64,000 bases of DNA from an uncultured Clostridia bacterium (GTDB taxonomy: Bacteria; Bacillota; Clostridia; Christensenellales; QALW01): NCBI GenBank assembly GCA_934434555.1, contig CAKRZX010000006.1, positions 1-64,000 on the forward strand, in the 5' to 3' direction. The first letter of the stretch is position 1; each line of letters starts with the position of its first letter. The notes under the pieces were generated by a model, which saw only the letters and a list, made by a program, of their open reading frames with translations, made no database searches and was not told the DNA's origin. The position numbers and the translations under genes were made by a program. Positions 50,950-60,362 of the stretch are shown piece after piece.

Positions 50950-53900
50950 ATGAAGAAATTTGCGGCATTGCTTTTGAGCGTTATTCTTGTTGCGGGCGTT
51001 TTTACGGGCGTAACATTTGTAAACGCCGAAAGCGAAGAAAGTTATTTTGAAAGTTTTGAAGAGTGGAAAGAGGGATATGAATTCCCAAAGACAGCGAGCA
51101 TTGAGGGCGATTTAGGGCTTTTCTGGGCTGATGCGAATAAAGATTCTTTTACCGTATCAACCGAGCAGGTTAAAAACGGCAGCAAAGCAGGTAAAATTGT
51201 TTCAGGCGCAAACTACAAAGATACCGGCGCTTGGCTGACAAATTCCCTTATAAAGAGAGTTGTAACACAAAACGAAACATATGAATTAAGTTTTTGGTAC
51301 TATTCTACCGCGGCAACGAAACTTCACGTTTGTTACAGGTCAGGAACGAATAATCAGTTTGCCAGCGGCTGGTGGGCGGACATCAAAGCCAATATTGAGG
51401 TAAAAGTAAACGAATGGACGTATGTAACCGTTCAGTTTGAGGGCGCTGACTGTATGAAGTATGTGAACGATTCAGCATATGACGCTTTCATCGTTGTAAG
51501 GTCGGATAAGACCGCCGGTGCAACTGCTTACATAGATGATATTTCACTTTGCAAATATCAGCCTGTGGCGGGAGAATATAAAGAATACTTTGAATCGTAT
51601 GAAGAGGGATATGAATTCCCCAAGACTGCGAGCATTGAGGGCGATTTAGGGCTTTTCTGGGCTGATGCGGATAAGGATTCTTTTACCGTATCAAACGAGC
51701 AGGTTAAAAACGGCAGCAAAGCAGGTAAAATTGTTTCAGGCGCAAACTACAAAGATACCGGCGTGTGGCTTACAAATTCTCTTGTAAAGCGTGTTGTAAC
51801 AACAGAGGAAACGTATGTTTTAAGTTTTTGGTATTATTCCACCGCGGCAACGCAGTTGTCCGTTTCGTACAGAACCGGTACAAATAATCCCCTTGACGGA
51901 ATAAGCGGTAAGTGGTGGCAGGATATTAAGAACGGAATTCAGGTAAATGCCGGCGAATGGACGTATGTAACCGTTCAGTTTGAGGGCGCTGACTGTATGA
52001 ATTATGTAAGCAATTCCACATATGCTGCAAACGTAATTATCAGGTCAACAAAGACCGCCGGTGCAGTTGCTTATATTGATGATATCTCTCTTTGCAGTGT
52101 AAACGGATTTGAAGCCGATGCGCTTACGCTTTCACAAAACGGAAACTGTGATAACGGAACGGAAAACTGGTTCACTTGGGATTTCTTCGGCGGCACAAAC
52201 GCAAAAATCGAAGCCGCGGAAGTTGACGGCAATAAATGCATAAAGTTTTCTCCCGATAACTCATACAGTTCCGTAGGATTTGATTTGAGCCCGTATATTG
52301 TAAAAGATTCTTCAATGGCATCATTGGGCTGGCGCTACGGCGGGTTCGGCGCGGGATACTATACCGTTTCGTTCCGAATAAAGGCAATCGGGCTTGAAGA
52401 GGGCGAAAAGCGCGTTATGGCATTGGGGCTTGTAGGCAATACTCTGAATAACAAAGTTGCATACCTTAATCCGATTTCCGCAAGCGGACTTGAAAGAGAA
52501 ATAAGCAACGAATGGACCACTGTAAGTTCCACGTTCGCAGTAGACGACACGTTCCTTTCACAGGCGGCAAAGAGCAGCGGCAAGTATAATATCACTTTGC
52601 GTGTTGACGGCAACAAGCGCGGCTACGGCGATTCATTGAACAACACGTTTGCGCCGTTTGATTACTATATTGACGATTTGACAATTCAGTATGTTAAATT
52701 CGATAATGTTCAGCCGGCACTGGGAAGTTCGATTATGGTTTCATACAAGGTTCCCAAAACGGCAATCGATAAAAACTGCTATGTTAAATTTGAGACGGCA
52801 AACGGGGAAGAAAACGTTTATCCCACGGAAGAGAGTGAATACGTTTTCACACTTAAAAATATTTCGCCCAAAATGCTTACCGAGAACATAAAAGCGACGC
52901 TTTATGCAAAGGATAATACAGTACTTTACGTTAAAGAATCGTACAGCATTGCGCAGTATTGCAATGATTTGTTTGACAGCGGCAAGGCAGACGAAAAGAC
53001 AAAAACCCTGATTGCGGATTTGCTTAAATACGGTGAGTATGCACAACTGTATACGGGGTACAATACGGAGAATCTGCCGTTTTCAAGCCTGTCAGACGCG
53101 CGTAAATCATACGCCACCGCAAGTGACCCTGTGCTTACGAGCGTTACCGACAAGAACTACAAAGTAATTGAAAATGCAAGCGTAAACATTAAATCCGCTT
53201 CGGTTATTCTTACCGACGCTGTTGCCTGCAAATTCTACTTTGATGGTAAGCCCGATGAAGTAAAAATGGTTTTAGGCGATAAAACATATACGCGTACTGA
53301 AATCGGATTTGATTCGGCTAAAAACAGGTATTATGCCGTGTTTGACGAAGTGCCGATTTATTCCATGAACGAGCAGTTTGAAATTACAGCATATAAAGAC
53401 GGAGCGGCTGCAAGCAACACACTTTTGTACAGCGTTGAATCTTACGCGGCGTCAAAAGCGAACAATACTTCAACGCCGTATCTGGCAGACTTGGTAAAAG
53501 CGATGATAAATTACGGAACGTCATCACGTAATTATAAAGCAGGTTCAACGGCAACTCAGTGGATTTCCACTGAGTTCGCTTTTTCCTCAACGAAAGAAAT
53601 AAGCGAAGAATACGCACCGTATGTTTATGCCGACGCCGTGTTTTCCTGCAACGGGGCAGAACTTACCGTTCCGCTGTTTTGGGACGGCGGCAGCACATAT
53701 AAAGTAAGATTTGCGCCTACAAAAACGGGAATGTGGAACTATAAAATCGTATCGCGGCAGAACAAAGTAATCGGCGAGGCAAGCAATTATTGGGTGTTCG
53801 ACGATACTCTTGACGGATTAAACGGTTCATTTTATGTTTCTGCGGCGGAAGAGACGGCGCCCGAAATATATAAGCACGGGTTTATTAAAGAGGACGGAAA

Positions 53901-55182
53901 ACATTTTTCCTACAATGACGGCACGCCGTTCTTTTATCTGGGCGACACACACTGGACGATGCTTTTGGAAGAGTATGATACCCGTTTTAAGTATATTGCC
54001 GACAAAAGAGCCGAACAGGGTTTTACGGTGTACCAAAGTCAGCCCATAACCGACAGCACAACCCCGCTTTTTAATTTTACCGACCATAATGTTTCGTTAA
54101 GAGACATTGAGGGAATGAAAACGGTTGATAAATACTTTGATTATATCGCACAAAAGGGATTTGTTCACGCAAACGGCTGTCTGTTTTTTGAAGATGCATT
54201 CAGAAAAGCCGACGAGAGCGGCAATACAAATTTGAAAAACGACCATAATTATCTTAAAGCCATAACAAGGCACTGGGTGGCGAGGTATTCCGCGTATCCT
54301 GTTATATGGACGCTTGCACAGGAAGCGGACAGCGAGAAAAACAGAGTTTATGCATCAAATGATAATCCGTGGATAAAAATTGCCCGGTACATAAACGACT
54401 ACGATGCATATTCGCACCCGCTTACCGCACATCAGGAAACGGCGGAAAAGATTACGGCAAGCAATTCACTGTTCACTTTGGCTGAAAAAGACGGAATAAC
54501 AACGGGACATTCTTTCTTCGGTGCACAGTGGAAACCTTCTCGGTTAAACGGCAACACGGATTTTACGCCGTTTAAGGATTACTATGATTCTCAAAAGCCT
54601 GCGGTTATGTACGAGAGTTATTACGAAAACTATAAGACAAAAGCCTACGGTGCAAGGGTAGAGGGCTATACGGCGTATCTGACGGGTATGTGCGGTTTCG
54701 GCTACGGCGTAAGCGACATTTGGCACTTGCTTAACGATGACGATGTGAATTTGATAAAACCGTCAAATAACGATGGATTTGATACCGTAACGGTAGAAGA
54801 TAAGCACACGGCATATACCGAATCGGTGAAACTGGGCAGCCAGATGACCGTAATGAAAAATTTCTTTTCAAAAATAAACTGGTGGGAACTTAAACCGGAT
54901 TTCGGTGACGAATATGCATTTAAGCCCAAAGCAAGCGACTATTTTGTTGCGGCAAGAGACGAGAACAAAACGTTGTTTGTTGTTTATCTGTACCGCAATA
55001 TTCAACAGTCGGGCGGGTACGTGACTAATCTTGACACATCGGCAACGTATACAGCGAAATGGTTTAATCCGCGTGACGGATACGAACAGATTATAAATTC
55101 TTCTGTAAGCGGCGATTCTTTCTGCGTACCTGAAAAGCCGTCACAATACGATTGGGTTCTGATTTTAACAAAAAACAGTTAG
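50950..55182 (+). CDS. large secreted multidomain DUF5060/DUF4038 glycosidase
   Basis: 1410 residues from the ATG at 50950 (AGGAG upstream). It has a signal peptide (about 1-27), two near-identical beta-sandwich repeats (about 31-208 and 212-390), a third CBM4/9-like domain (about 397-580), and two copies of an unassigned domain ending in YGEYAQLY or YGTSSRNY (about 592-720 and 735-870). DUF5060 (about 872-970), a DUF4038 barrel (about 973-1310) and a C-terminal beta domain follow. The barrel has TPFFYLGDTHW, VIWTLAQEAD and VMYESYYEN, with Glu in LAQE and YES as likely catalytic residues. No membrane anchor or sorting motif is seen. The catalytic part parallels the lipoprotein at 42366. Confidence 0.88.
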   Translation: MKKFAALLLSVILVAGVFTGVTFVNAESEESYFESFEEWKEGYEFPKTASIEGDLGLFWADANKDSFTVSTEQVKNGSKAGKIVSGANYKDTGAWLTNSLIKRVVTQNETYELSFWYYSTAATKLHVCYRSGTNNQFASGWWADIKANIEVKVNEWTYVTVQFEGADCMKYVNDSAYDAFIVVRSDKTAGATAYIDDISLCKYQPVAGEYKEYFESYEEGYEFPKTASIEGDLGLFWADADKDSFTVSNEQVKNGSKAGKIVSGANYKDTGVWLTNSLVKRVVTTEETYVLSFWYYSTAATQLSVSYRTGTNNPLDGISGKWWQDIKNGIQVNAGEWTYVTVQFEGADCMNYVSNSTYAANVIIRSTKTAGAVAYIDDISLCSVNGFEADALTLSQNGNCDNGTENWFTWDFFGGTNAKIEAAEVDGNKCIKFSPDNSYSSVGFDLSPYIVKDSSMASLGWRYGGFGAGYYTVSFRIKAIGLEEGEKRVMALGLVGNTLNNKVAYLNPISASGLEREISNEWTTVSSTFAVDDTFLSQAAKSSGKYNITLRVDGNKRGYGDSLNNTFAPFDYYIDDLTIQYVKFDNVQPALGSSIMVSYKVPKTAIDKNCYVKFETANGEENVYPTEESEYVFTLKNISPKMLTENIKATLYAKDNTVLYVKESYSIAQYCNDLFDSGKADEKTKTLIADLLKYGEYAQLYTGYNTENLPFSSLSDARKSYATASDPVLTSVTDKNYKVIENASVNIKSASVILTDAVACKFYFDGKPDEVKMVLGDKTYTRTEIGFDSAKNRYYAVFDEVPIYSMNEQFEITAYKDGAAASNTLLYSVESYAASKANNTSTPYLADLVKAMINYGTSSRNYKAGSTATQWISTEFAFSSTKEISEEYAPYVYADAVFSCNGAELTVPLFWDGGSTYKVRFAPTKTGMWNYKIVSRQNKVIGEASNYWVFDDTLDGLNGSFYVSAAEETAPEIYKHGFIKEDGKHFSYNDGTPFFYLGDTHWTMLLEEYDTRFKYIADKRAEQGFTVYQSQPITDSTTPLFNFTDHNVSLRDIEGMKTVDKYFDYIAQKGFVHANGCLFFEDAFRKADESGNTNLKNDHNYLKAITRHWVARYSAYPVIWTLAQEADSEKNRVYASNDNPWIKIARYINDYDAYSHPLTAHQETAEKITASNSLFTLAEKDGITTGHSFFGAQWKPSRLNGNTDFTPFKDYYDSQKPAVMYESYYENYKTKAYGARVEGYTAYLTGMCGFGYGVSDIWHLLNDDDVNLIKPSNNDGFDTVTVEDKHTAYTESVKLGSQMTVMKNFFSKINWWELKPDFGDEYAFKPKASDYFVAARDENKTLFVVYLYRNIQQSGGYVTNLDTSATYTAKWFNPRDGYEQIINSSVSGDSFCVPEKPSQYDWVLILTKNS
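51065..52095 (+). repeat. tandem duplication within the large glycosidase gene
   Basis: Two units of about 178-182 codons, beginning near 51071 and 51605 (AGGGATATGAATTCC in both), are nearly identical over long stretches at the DNA level, including silent positions. This indicates a recent internal duplication or gene conversion. The second unit carries a four-residue insertion. Confidence 0.85.
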
Positions 55183-55200
55183 GGTTCTGATACTGGTTTT

Positions 55201-55227
55201 GCCTCCGCGAAAAAGCGGGGGCTTTTT
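55201..55227 (+). terminator. terminator of the large glycosidase gene
   Basis: GCCTCCGC pairs with GCGGGGGC (one T-G wobble) around a GAAAAA loop, followed by TTTTT. Confidence 0.85.
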
Positions 55228-55289
55228 CTGTGCACAGGGGGCGGATAGGTATAATAAGGTAAATAATGTGTAAACAAATTTTTCTTCAC

Positions 55290-55318
55290 TTGAAAAACAG
55301 TTTGCTCTGCGGTATAAT
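55290..55318 (+). promoter_or_regulatory. promoter of the MacB-like ABC operon
   Basis: TTGAAA (55290-55295), 17 bases and TATAAT (55313-55318), 40 bases before the ATG at 55358. Confidence 0.75.
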
Positions 55319-55357
55319 ATGCAAAGAATTAATGCAAATTCAATCGGAGAAGAATAT

Positions 55358-55951
55358 ATGAGAAAACTGTTTTCAGCCGCGGTTGCGGCGATAGTTGCGG
55401 CGGTGCTTTTTTCGGGTTGTTCGGCAAAAAAGTTTGAAAGCGTGCTTCCGCCTGAAAGGGAGTTTCCGCAAGCGGAAGAGTATGAGTTTACCCAAGCGGT
55501 AATAGGTGATATTGTTGTTAAAAGAACGCTTCACGGAAACAAACACGGGAATACTCTTTATCTTTTCAGCGGTAACGATTACGGGTTTACCGTAGGGGAA
55601 AAGGGAACTGTTACCTATACGGATTTTGATGATGTATACACTGCTGACGGTGAGCTTGTATCTGCGCCCCAAAACGGTATGGGTGCGTTTGTAGTTAAAC
55701 ACGATGTAATTAGCGGCATATCGGACGGTTTCCCCGGCACATTTACCGTGACCGTTGCCGAATTTTATAATTGTGTTACGGTTCCCCGAAATGCCGTTGT
55801 TATTCTTGACGATGAGGGTTCGGCACTTGTCAAGAAGGTTGACGAAAATGGTCTTTTGTACGACAAGGAAATAAAAGTCGGCGCAAGGGACAACAAATAC
55901 TATCAGGTGCTCTCCGGGCTTGAAGAGGGCGAAAGCGTGGTGGTAAGATGA
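55358..55951 (+). CDS. lipoprotein adaptor, HlyD/MFP-like, short
   Basis: 197 residues from the ATG at 55358 (CGGAGA upstream). The lipoprotein signal has the lipobox LFSGCSAKK (Cys near 21). The C-terminal half has the order of membrane-fusion adaptors: FPGTFTVTVAEFYNCVTVPRNAV, a strand with ALVKKVDENGLLYDKEIKVG, and VLSGLEEGESVVVR. The coiled-coil hairpin and lipoyl half of MacA are absent, so this is a reduced adaptor, about half the usual length. Its stop overlaps the permease start (ATGA). It probably sits on the outer membrane face as part of the MacB-like complex encoded here. Confidence 0.75.
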   Translation: MRKLFSAAVAAIVAAVLFSGCSAKKFESVLPPEREFPQAEEYEFTQAVIGDIVVKRTLHGNKHGNTLYLFSGNDYGFTVGEKGTVTYTDFDDVYTADGELVSAPQNGMGAFVVKHDVISGISDGFPGTFTVTVAEFYNCVTVPRNAVVILDDEGSALVKKVDENGLLYDKEIKVGARDNKYYQVLSGLEEGESVVVR

Positions 55952-58788
55952 TACGGCTTGCAATAAAAAAGATACTTCACAATAAATTCCTTATGCTTTC
56001 GCTGTTTGCGGGAATTCTTATTGCCGTTGTGATTGCCGCATCTATTCCCGTTTACGCATCGGGAATTGCTCACAGAATGTTCGTTACCCAACTTGAAAAT
56101 TTCCAGAACGAAAACGGCTACGGTCCGGGTACGGTAAGTCTTTCATGTTCGCTTTCCGCCTTTAAGCAAACTGCCGACGAAAGTCAGGAAACGGTTGAAA
56201 TAACCGACAGCAGTGCAAACGTAAAGAATTTTGATTATTGCAATAATTATCTTGAAAACGACCTTTACAGGGCACTTAATATGCCCGCAATGGTTAAAAG
56301 CGTTACGATGACGTCAATACAGTTGGTATCCGCCGATTCGCGTGACAGACTTAAAAATGATACCCACAAAATTTTTATCCGCGCGTGCAGCACGTACGAA
56401 AATGCGGTTGAATTGCTTGACGGAAGAATGCCCGTATCTTCCCTTGATTCCGACGGCTGCATTGAAGTTATAATCAGTCTTGCGGCACAGCGGCAGACCG
56501 GCTACACGCTTGGGTCTGAAATTCACGCAGGCAGAGCGGCGGCAGAACTTTTTGCCGCATACATCGATGACCCGCTGAAACTTAAAATAGTGGGCGTGTT
56601 CGATTACATTTCCGACCCGCTTAACCCCTTGGCAGAGACCGATTCGGGGGCGGAACTCTATGCAGACTATTCTTTGTTCAGGAAAGATATTTTTATTAAA
56701 AGAAATTATATTAACAAGGTGAATTGGTACTATGCGGGTGATTATACCGCGTTTGACCTTACAAAGACCGACAAACTTATTGCGTCCCTTGATAAACTCA
56801 ACAAGAATCTGATCGCTTGGGGGCTTGACGGAAAATCAAGCGTAATTACTCCGCCCATTGACGAATTCAGAAAATTCAACAGCAATATTTCATCGGTAAA
56901 TATTCTGCTGACGCTGTTCTATGCACCGGTGCTTATTCTTGTTGCATTCTTTATATTTATGATTTCGGAATTCGTTATTGAAAACGACAAAAACGAAGTT
57001 TCAATGCTTACTTCCCGCGGAGCGTCAAGGTGGCAGATTATGCTTTTGTATTTGTGTCAGGGCGGAATTTTTGCGCTGTTAAGCGTGATTATTGCGCCGC
57101 TGATTGCGCCCTTGCTTTGCTCGATTCTCGGTGCAACGTCGGGATTCCTTGAATTTTCACAGCGCGCGCCGATGAAAATAAATCTTTCGTTCTCGGCAGT
57201 TCTGTTCGGCTTGGCAGCGGGAGCGCTTTCGGTAATAACAATGCTTATTCCCGTGTATAAGGCATCAAAAGTAGAAATCGTTGTACGCAAGCGCTCAAAA
57301 CTTTCACTTCCCGTATGGCAGAACATTATCGTTGCCGCATCTGCGGTGCTTACGGGGCTTGTTTCGGCATACGCATATTATACGCTTGTGGTGCAGAAAA
57401 GCGGTCTGCTTACTCCGTCGGGAAAAATACAGCCGCTTGCGTATTTGCTGCTTATCTGTTTCTTTGCCTGCGGCGCGCTGATTTTTATTCTTGCGTATCC
57501 TTTCGTGCTGCGGCTTATTCTGCGAACGTGCAAAAAGAATTGGAATCCGCAGAAGTTCGTGGCGTATTCGCGTATTTCCCGTATGGCTTTGCAGGAAAAA
57601 TTCATTATTGTATTTATCACGCTTACCGTTGCTCTCGGCGCGTTTTCGTCGGTTTCGGCAAGAACGATGAACTCGAATATGGATAAATCCGCCCGCTATA
57701 AATACCCCTGCGATATGATTGTTTCGCTGCGCTTTTCGGCACAGGGAAATCAGACGCAGATTGAAAGAAAATACTTCTTTGATAAGGCAGAGGACACACA
57801 GTCGACACGCGTTGTTATCGGCAATAAACCTACCGTGCGCACGGGTTTCAGAACAAATCTTAACGGTAAAAACGTTACGTATATGGGCATTAATCCGAAA
57901 GAGTTTTCGGAAATCATCACGTGGGACGATTCAATTCTGCCCAGGAAGATGAGCGAATATATGAAAATGCTTTCAGATGACCCCAGCGGCTGTATTTTAA
58001 GCACAAATGCCGCGAAAGAACTGAACGTAACCGTAGGTTCCACCGTGTTTGTGGTGCCCGATTCCGATTTAAGAAATAATATGGGCATAAATGCAACGGT
58101 ACTTGCCGTTGTTGACGCATGGCCTACGTTCTATGCCAATCAGACAAGCCCGAACGGCGCGAAAATCGAAAATTATCTTGTTGTTGTGAACCGCTCGGCG
58201 TCAGATGAAGTATCGTCGAATCTGCCGTATGAGGCCTGGCTCAACACCTCACAGAATACAGCGTATTTCAGGCAACTTGCAATAAAGAACGGCGGCAGAA
58301 TAACAAGCGTTGTAAACGGTGCAAAAGAAATATATATTTCTTCAATAAACGGCATTCGTCAGGCGATAAACGGCTCGCTTACAATGGGCTTCATATCGGT
58401 TATGGTTGTTGCACTTATCGGCTTTACAATCTACTGGATTATTTCAATAAAGAACCGCACGTTGCAGATAGGCACTATGCGCGCACTCGGTATGTCCTTA
58501 ACGCAGGTAAACGAAATGATTCTTTCCGAACAGGGGCTTATATGTATTTTGCCTATTATTCTCGGCGTTGTGTGCGGTCTTGCCGGCGGAATAATGTTCG
58601 CGCCGCTTTTGCAGTCGGCGTTTGATACTATCGGCAGTATGCCGCCGTACACGGTCGCAATGAACTTGGGGGATATGATTAAACTTGCGGTAATCATAAT
58701 TGTGCTTGTGGCAATAGGGACGGTTACGGCAATGAGTATGCTTAAAAAGATTAAAGCGGCCTCGGCAATAAAACTGGGGGAGGAATAA
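55948..58788 (+). CDS. FtsX/MacB-type ABC permease, large
   Basis: 946 residues with about ten membrane segments in two FtsX-like halves. There is a first helix near 12-35, a large external region to about 315, a helix cluster near 320-530, a second start (KFIIVFITLTVALGAF) near 555, another large external region, and three C-terminal helices. Cytoplasmic coupling loops include SMLTSRGASRWQIMLLYL and GTMRALGMSLTQVNEMILSEQ. This is the membrane part of a MacB-like mechanotransmission or export complex; permeases of this size are seen in antimicrobial-peptide systems. Translation is coupled to the adaptor gene. The substrate is unknown. Confidence 0.9.
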   Translation: MIRLAIKKILHNKFLMLSLFAGILIAVVIAASIPVYASGIAHRMFVTQLENFQNENGYGPGTVSLSCSLSAFKQTADESQETVEITDSSANVKNFDYCNNYLENDLYRALNMPAMVKSVTMTSIQLVSADSRDRLKNDTHKIFIRACSTYENAVELLDGRMPVSSLDSDGCIEVIISLAAQRQTGYTLGSEIHAGRAAAELFAAYIDDPLKLKIVGVFDYISDPLNPLAETDSGAELYADYSLFRKDIFIKRNYINKVNWYYAGDYTAFDLTKTDKLIASLDKLNKNLIAWGLDGKSSVITPPIDEFRKFNSNISSVNILLTLFYAPVLILVAFFIFMISEFVIENDKNEVSMLTSRGASRWQIMLLYLCQGGIFALLSVIIAPLIAPLLCSILGATSGFLEFSQRAPMKINLSFSAVLFGLAAGALSVITMLIPVYKASKVEIVVRKRSKLSLPVWQNIIVAASAVLTGLVSAYAYYTLVVQKSGLLTPSGKIQPLAYLLLICFFACGALIFILAYPFVLRLILRTCKKNWNPQKFVAYSRISRMALQEKFIIVFITLTVALGAFSSVSARTMNSNMDKSARYKYPCDMIVSLRFSAQGNQTQIERKYFFDKAEDTQSTRVVIGNKPTVRTGFRTNLNGKNVTYMGINPKEFSEIITWDDSILPRKMSEYMKMLSDDPSGCILSTNAAKELNVTVGSTVFVVPDSDLRNNMGINATVLAVVDAWPTFYANQTSPNGAKIENYLVVVNRSASDEVSSNLPYEAWLNTSQNTAYFRQLAIKNGGRITSVVNGAKEIYISSINGIRQAINGSLTMGFISVMVVALIGFTIYWIISIKNRTLQIGTMRALGMSLTQVNEMILSEQGLICILPIILGVVCGLAGGIMFAPLLQSAFDTIGSMPPYTVAMNLGDMIKLAVIIIVLVAIGTVTAMSMLKKIKAASAIKLGEE

Positions 58789-58791
58789 CAA

Positions 58792-59484
58792 ATGAGTACA
58801 CTTATAAGATGTGAGAACATCACCCGTGATTTTCCCCAAGGCAACGGCGTTGTGCACGTGCTTAAAGGCATAACCGCCGAGTTTGAAAACAAGGCGCTTA
58901 CCGTGCTAAAAGGGCGTTCGGGTTCGGGCAAAACAACGCTTATGAACATTTTGGGAACGCTTGATAAGCCTACGGACGGCAGGCTTTTCATAAACGAATA
59001 TGATATTACCGACATCACAAACGAAAACGGCGATGAGTTAAGGCGGAATTACATATCTTTTGTTTTTCAGTCGGTGGCGCTTATAGGAAGTATGACGGCG
59101 TATGAAAATGTGGAACTTATGCTCCGCATTGCGGATTTACCCCTTGAAAGAGAACGAATACTCTATTGCCTTGACCTTGTGGGGCTTGGAAACAGGGTGA
59201 ACCACTACCCGTTCCAACTCTCCGGCGGTGAACAGCAAAGGGTGGCAATAGCGCGTTCAATAGTACATAAGCCGAAAATAATATTTGCCGATGAGCCCAC
59301 CGCACAGCTTGACAGTGCAACGTCAAAAAATATGATGAATATTTTTCACAGGATAATAAACGATGAGGGCGCAACCGTTATTATGACGACTCACGACCAG
59401 AATATGATGGAACTTGCCGACAGGGTGTATACTCTTGACGACGGAATGATTTCCGATATAGCAGTAAAAGCGGAGGAAGCATAA
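58792..59484 (+). CDS. ABC ATPase, MacB/LolD type, first of two
   Basis: 230 residues: Walker A GRSGSGKTT, Q-loop FVFQSVAL, signature QLSGGEQQRVAIARS, Walker B IIFADEPTAQLD and switch His in TTHDQNM. It belongs to the MacB/LolD group that pairs with FtsX permeases. It has a good GGGGGAGG ribosome site, 3 bases after the permease stop, and its stop overlaps the next ATPase start by one base. Two non-identical ATPases for one permease suggest a heterodimer, or assembly with alternative partners. Confidence 0.93.
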   Translation: MSTLIRCENITRDFPQGNGVVHVLKGITAEFENKALTVLKGRSGSGKTTLMNILGTLDKPTDGRLFINEYDITDITNENGDELRRNYISFVFQSVALIGSMTAYENVELMLRIADLPLERERILYCLDLVGLGNRVNHYPFQLSGGEQQRVAIARSIVHKPKIIFADEPTAQLDSATSKNMMNIFHRIINDEGATVIMTTHDQNMMELADRVYTLDDGMISDIAVKAEEA

Positions 59485-60362
59485 TGCCGATAGTTTTTTG
59501 CGAAAATCTTGTTAAGATTTATAAGACCGACGAAACGGAAGTGCTTGCACTGCAAGGGCTTGACCTTGCAATAGAAAAAGGCGAACTTGTTGCCGTGATA
59601 GGCGCGAGCGGAAGCGGGAAAAGCACTTTTCTTAATATCCTGGGCGGGCTTGATAAGCCAAGCGCGGGAAAAATCGAGGTTGACGGCTGCGATTTGGCAA
59701 AACTTTCTGCCAAGGACCTTTTGCTTTATAAGCGGAACACCGTTTCGTTTATCTGGCAGAACAGCGCAAGGAATCTTCTGCCGTACCTTACCGCCCTTGA
59801 AAATATCGTTCTGCCTATGGAGATTGTGGGCAAAAAGCCCGATTACGACAAGGCGAGAAAACTGCTTGAACTTGTGGGCATAGGAGATAAGGCAGATTCG
59901 CTTCTCTTTACGCTTTCGGGCGGCGAACAGCAGCGAGCGGCAATAGCCCTTGCCCTTGCAAACGAGCCTAAACTTCTGCTTGCCGATGAACCTACCGGTG
60001 CGGTGGATAACGCAACCGCGAATCTTATTCTTGACCTTTTCAGAAAAATAAATAAGGAACTCGGGCTGACGATTATTATCGTTACCCACGACCTTAAACT
60101 TTCGGCAAAGGTGGACAGGGTAATAAAAATCCGCGACGGCAGAACAAGTACGGAGTATCTGAGAATTGACAAAACCGACAGGGATACAAATTTCGATTCC
60201 GACGGAGATAATGCCACACACCTTGAATACGTTGTTGTTGACCGGGTGGGCAGACTTCAACTTCCCGCCGAGGTTATAGAGCGCGCGGGCATAGAGTATA
60301 TGAGCCGCGTAAAGATAGAATTCGACGAACAGAATCGGATTGTACTTATTCCCGAGAAGTAG
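59484..60362 (+). CDS. ABC ATPase with C-terminal AbrB-like extension
   Basis: 292 residues. The ATPase core (about 1-220) has GASGSGKST, TLSGGEQQRAAIAL, LLADEPTGAVD and the switch His in VTHDLKL. After an acidic linker (DRDTNFDSDGD), the C-terminal 45 residues read as a swapped-hairpin AbrB/MazE-like domain: VDRVGRLQLPAEVIERAGI and VKIEFDEQNRIVLIPEK. The sister ATPase just upstream has no such tail. The extension might dimerise the ATPase, bind DNA for self-regulation, or act as a sensor. Its 3' end overlaps the convergent PocR-AraC gene by 17 bases. Confidence 0.88.
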   Translation: MPIVFCENLVKIYKTDETEVLALQGLDLAIEKGELVAVIGASGSGKSTFLNILGGLDKPSAGKIEVDGCDLAKLSAKDLLLYKRNTVSFIWQNSARNLLPYLTALENIVLPMEIVGKKPDYDKARKLLELVGIGDKADSLLFTLSGGEQQRAAIALALANEPKLLLADEPTGAVDNATANLILDLFRKINKELGLTIIIVTHDLKLSAKVDRVIKIRDGRTSTEYLRIDKTDRDTNFDSDGDNATHLEYVVVDRVGRLQLPAEVIERAGIEYMSRVKIEFDEQNRIVLIPEK

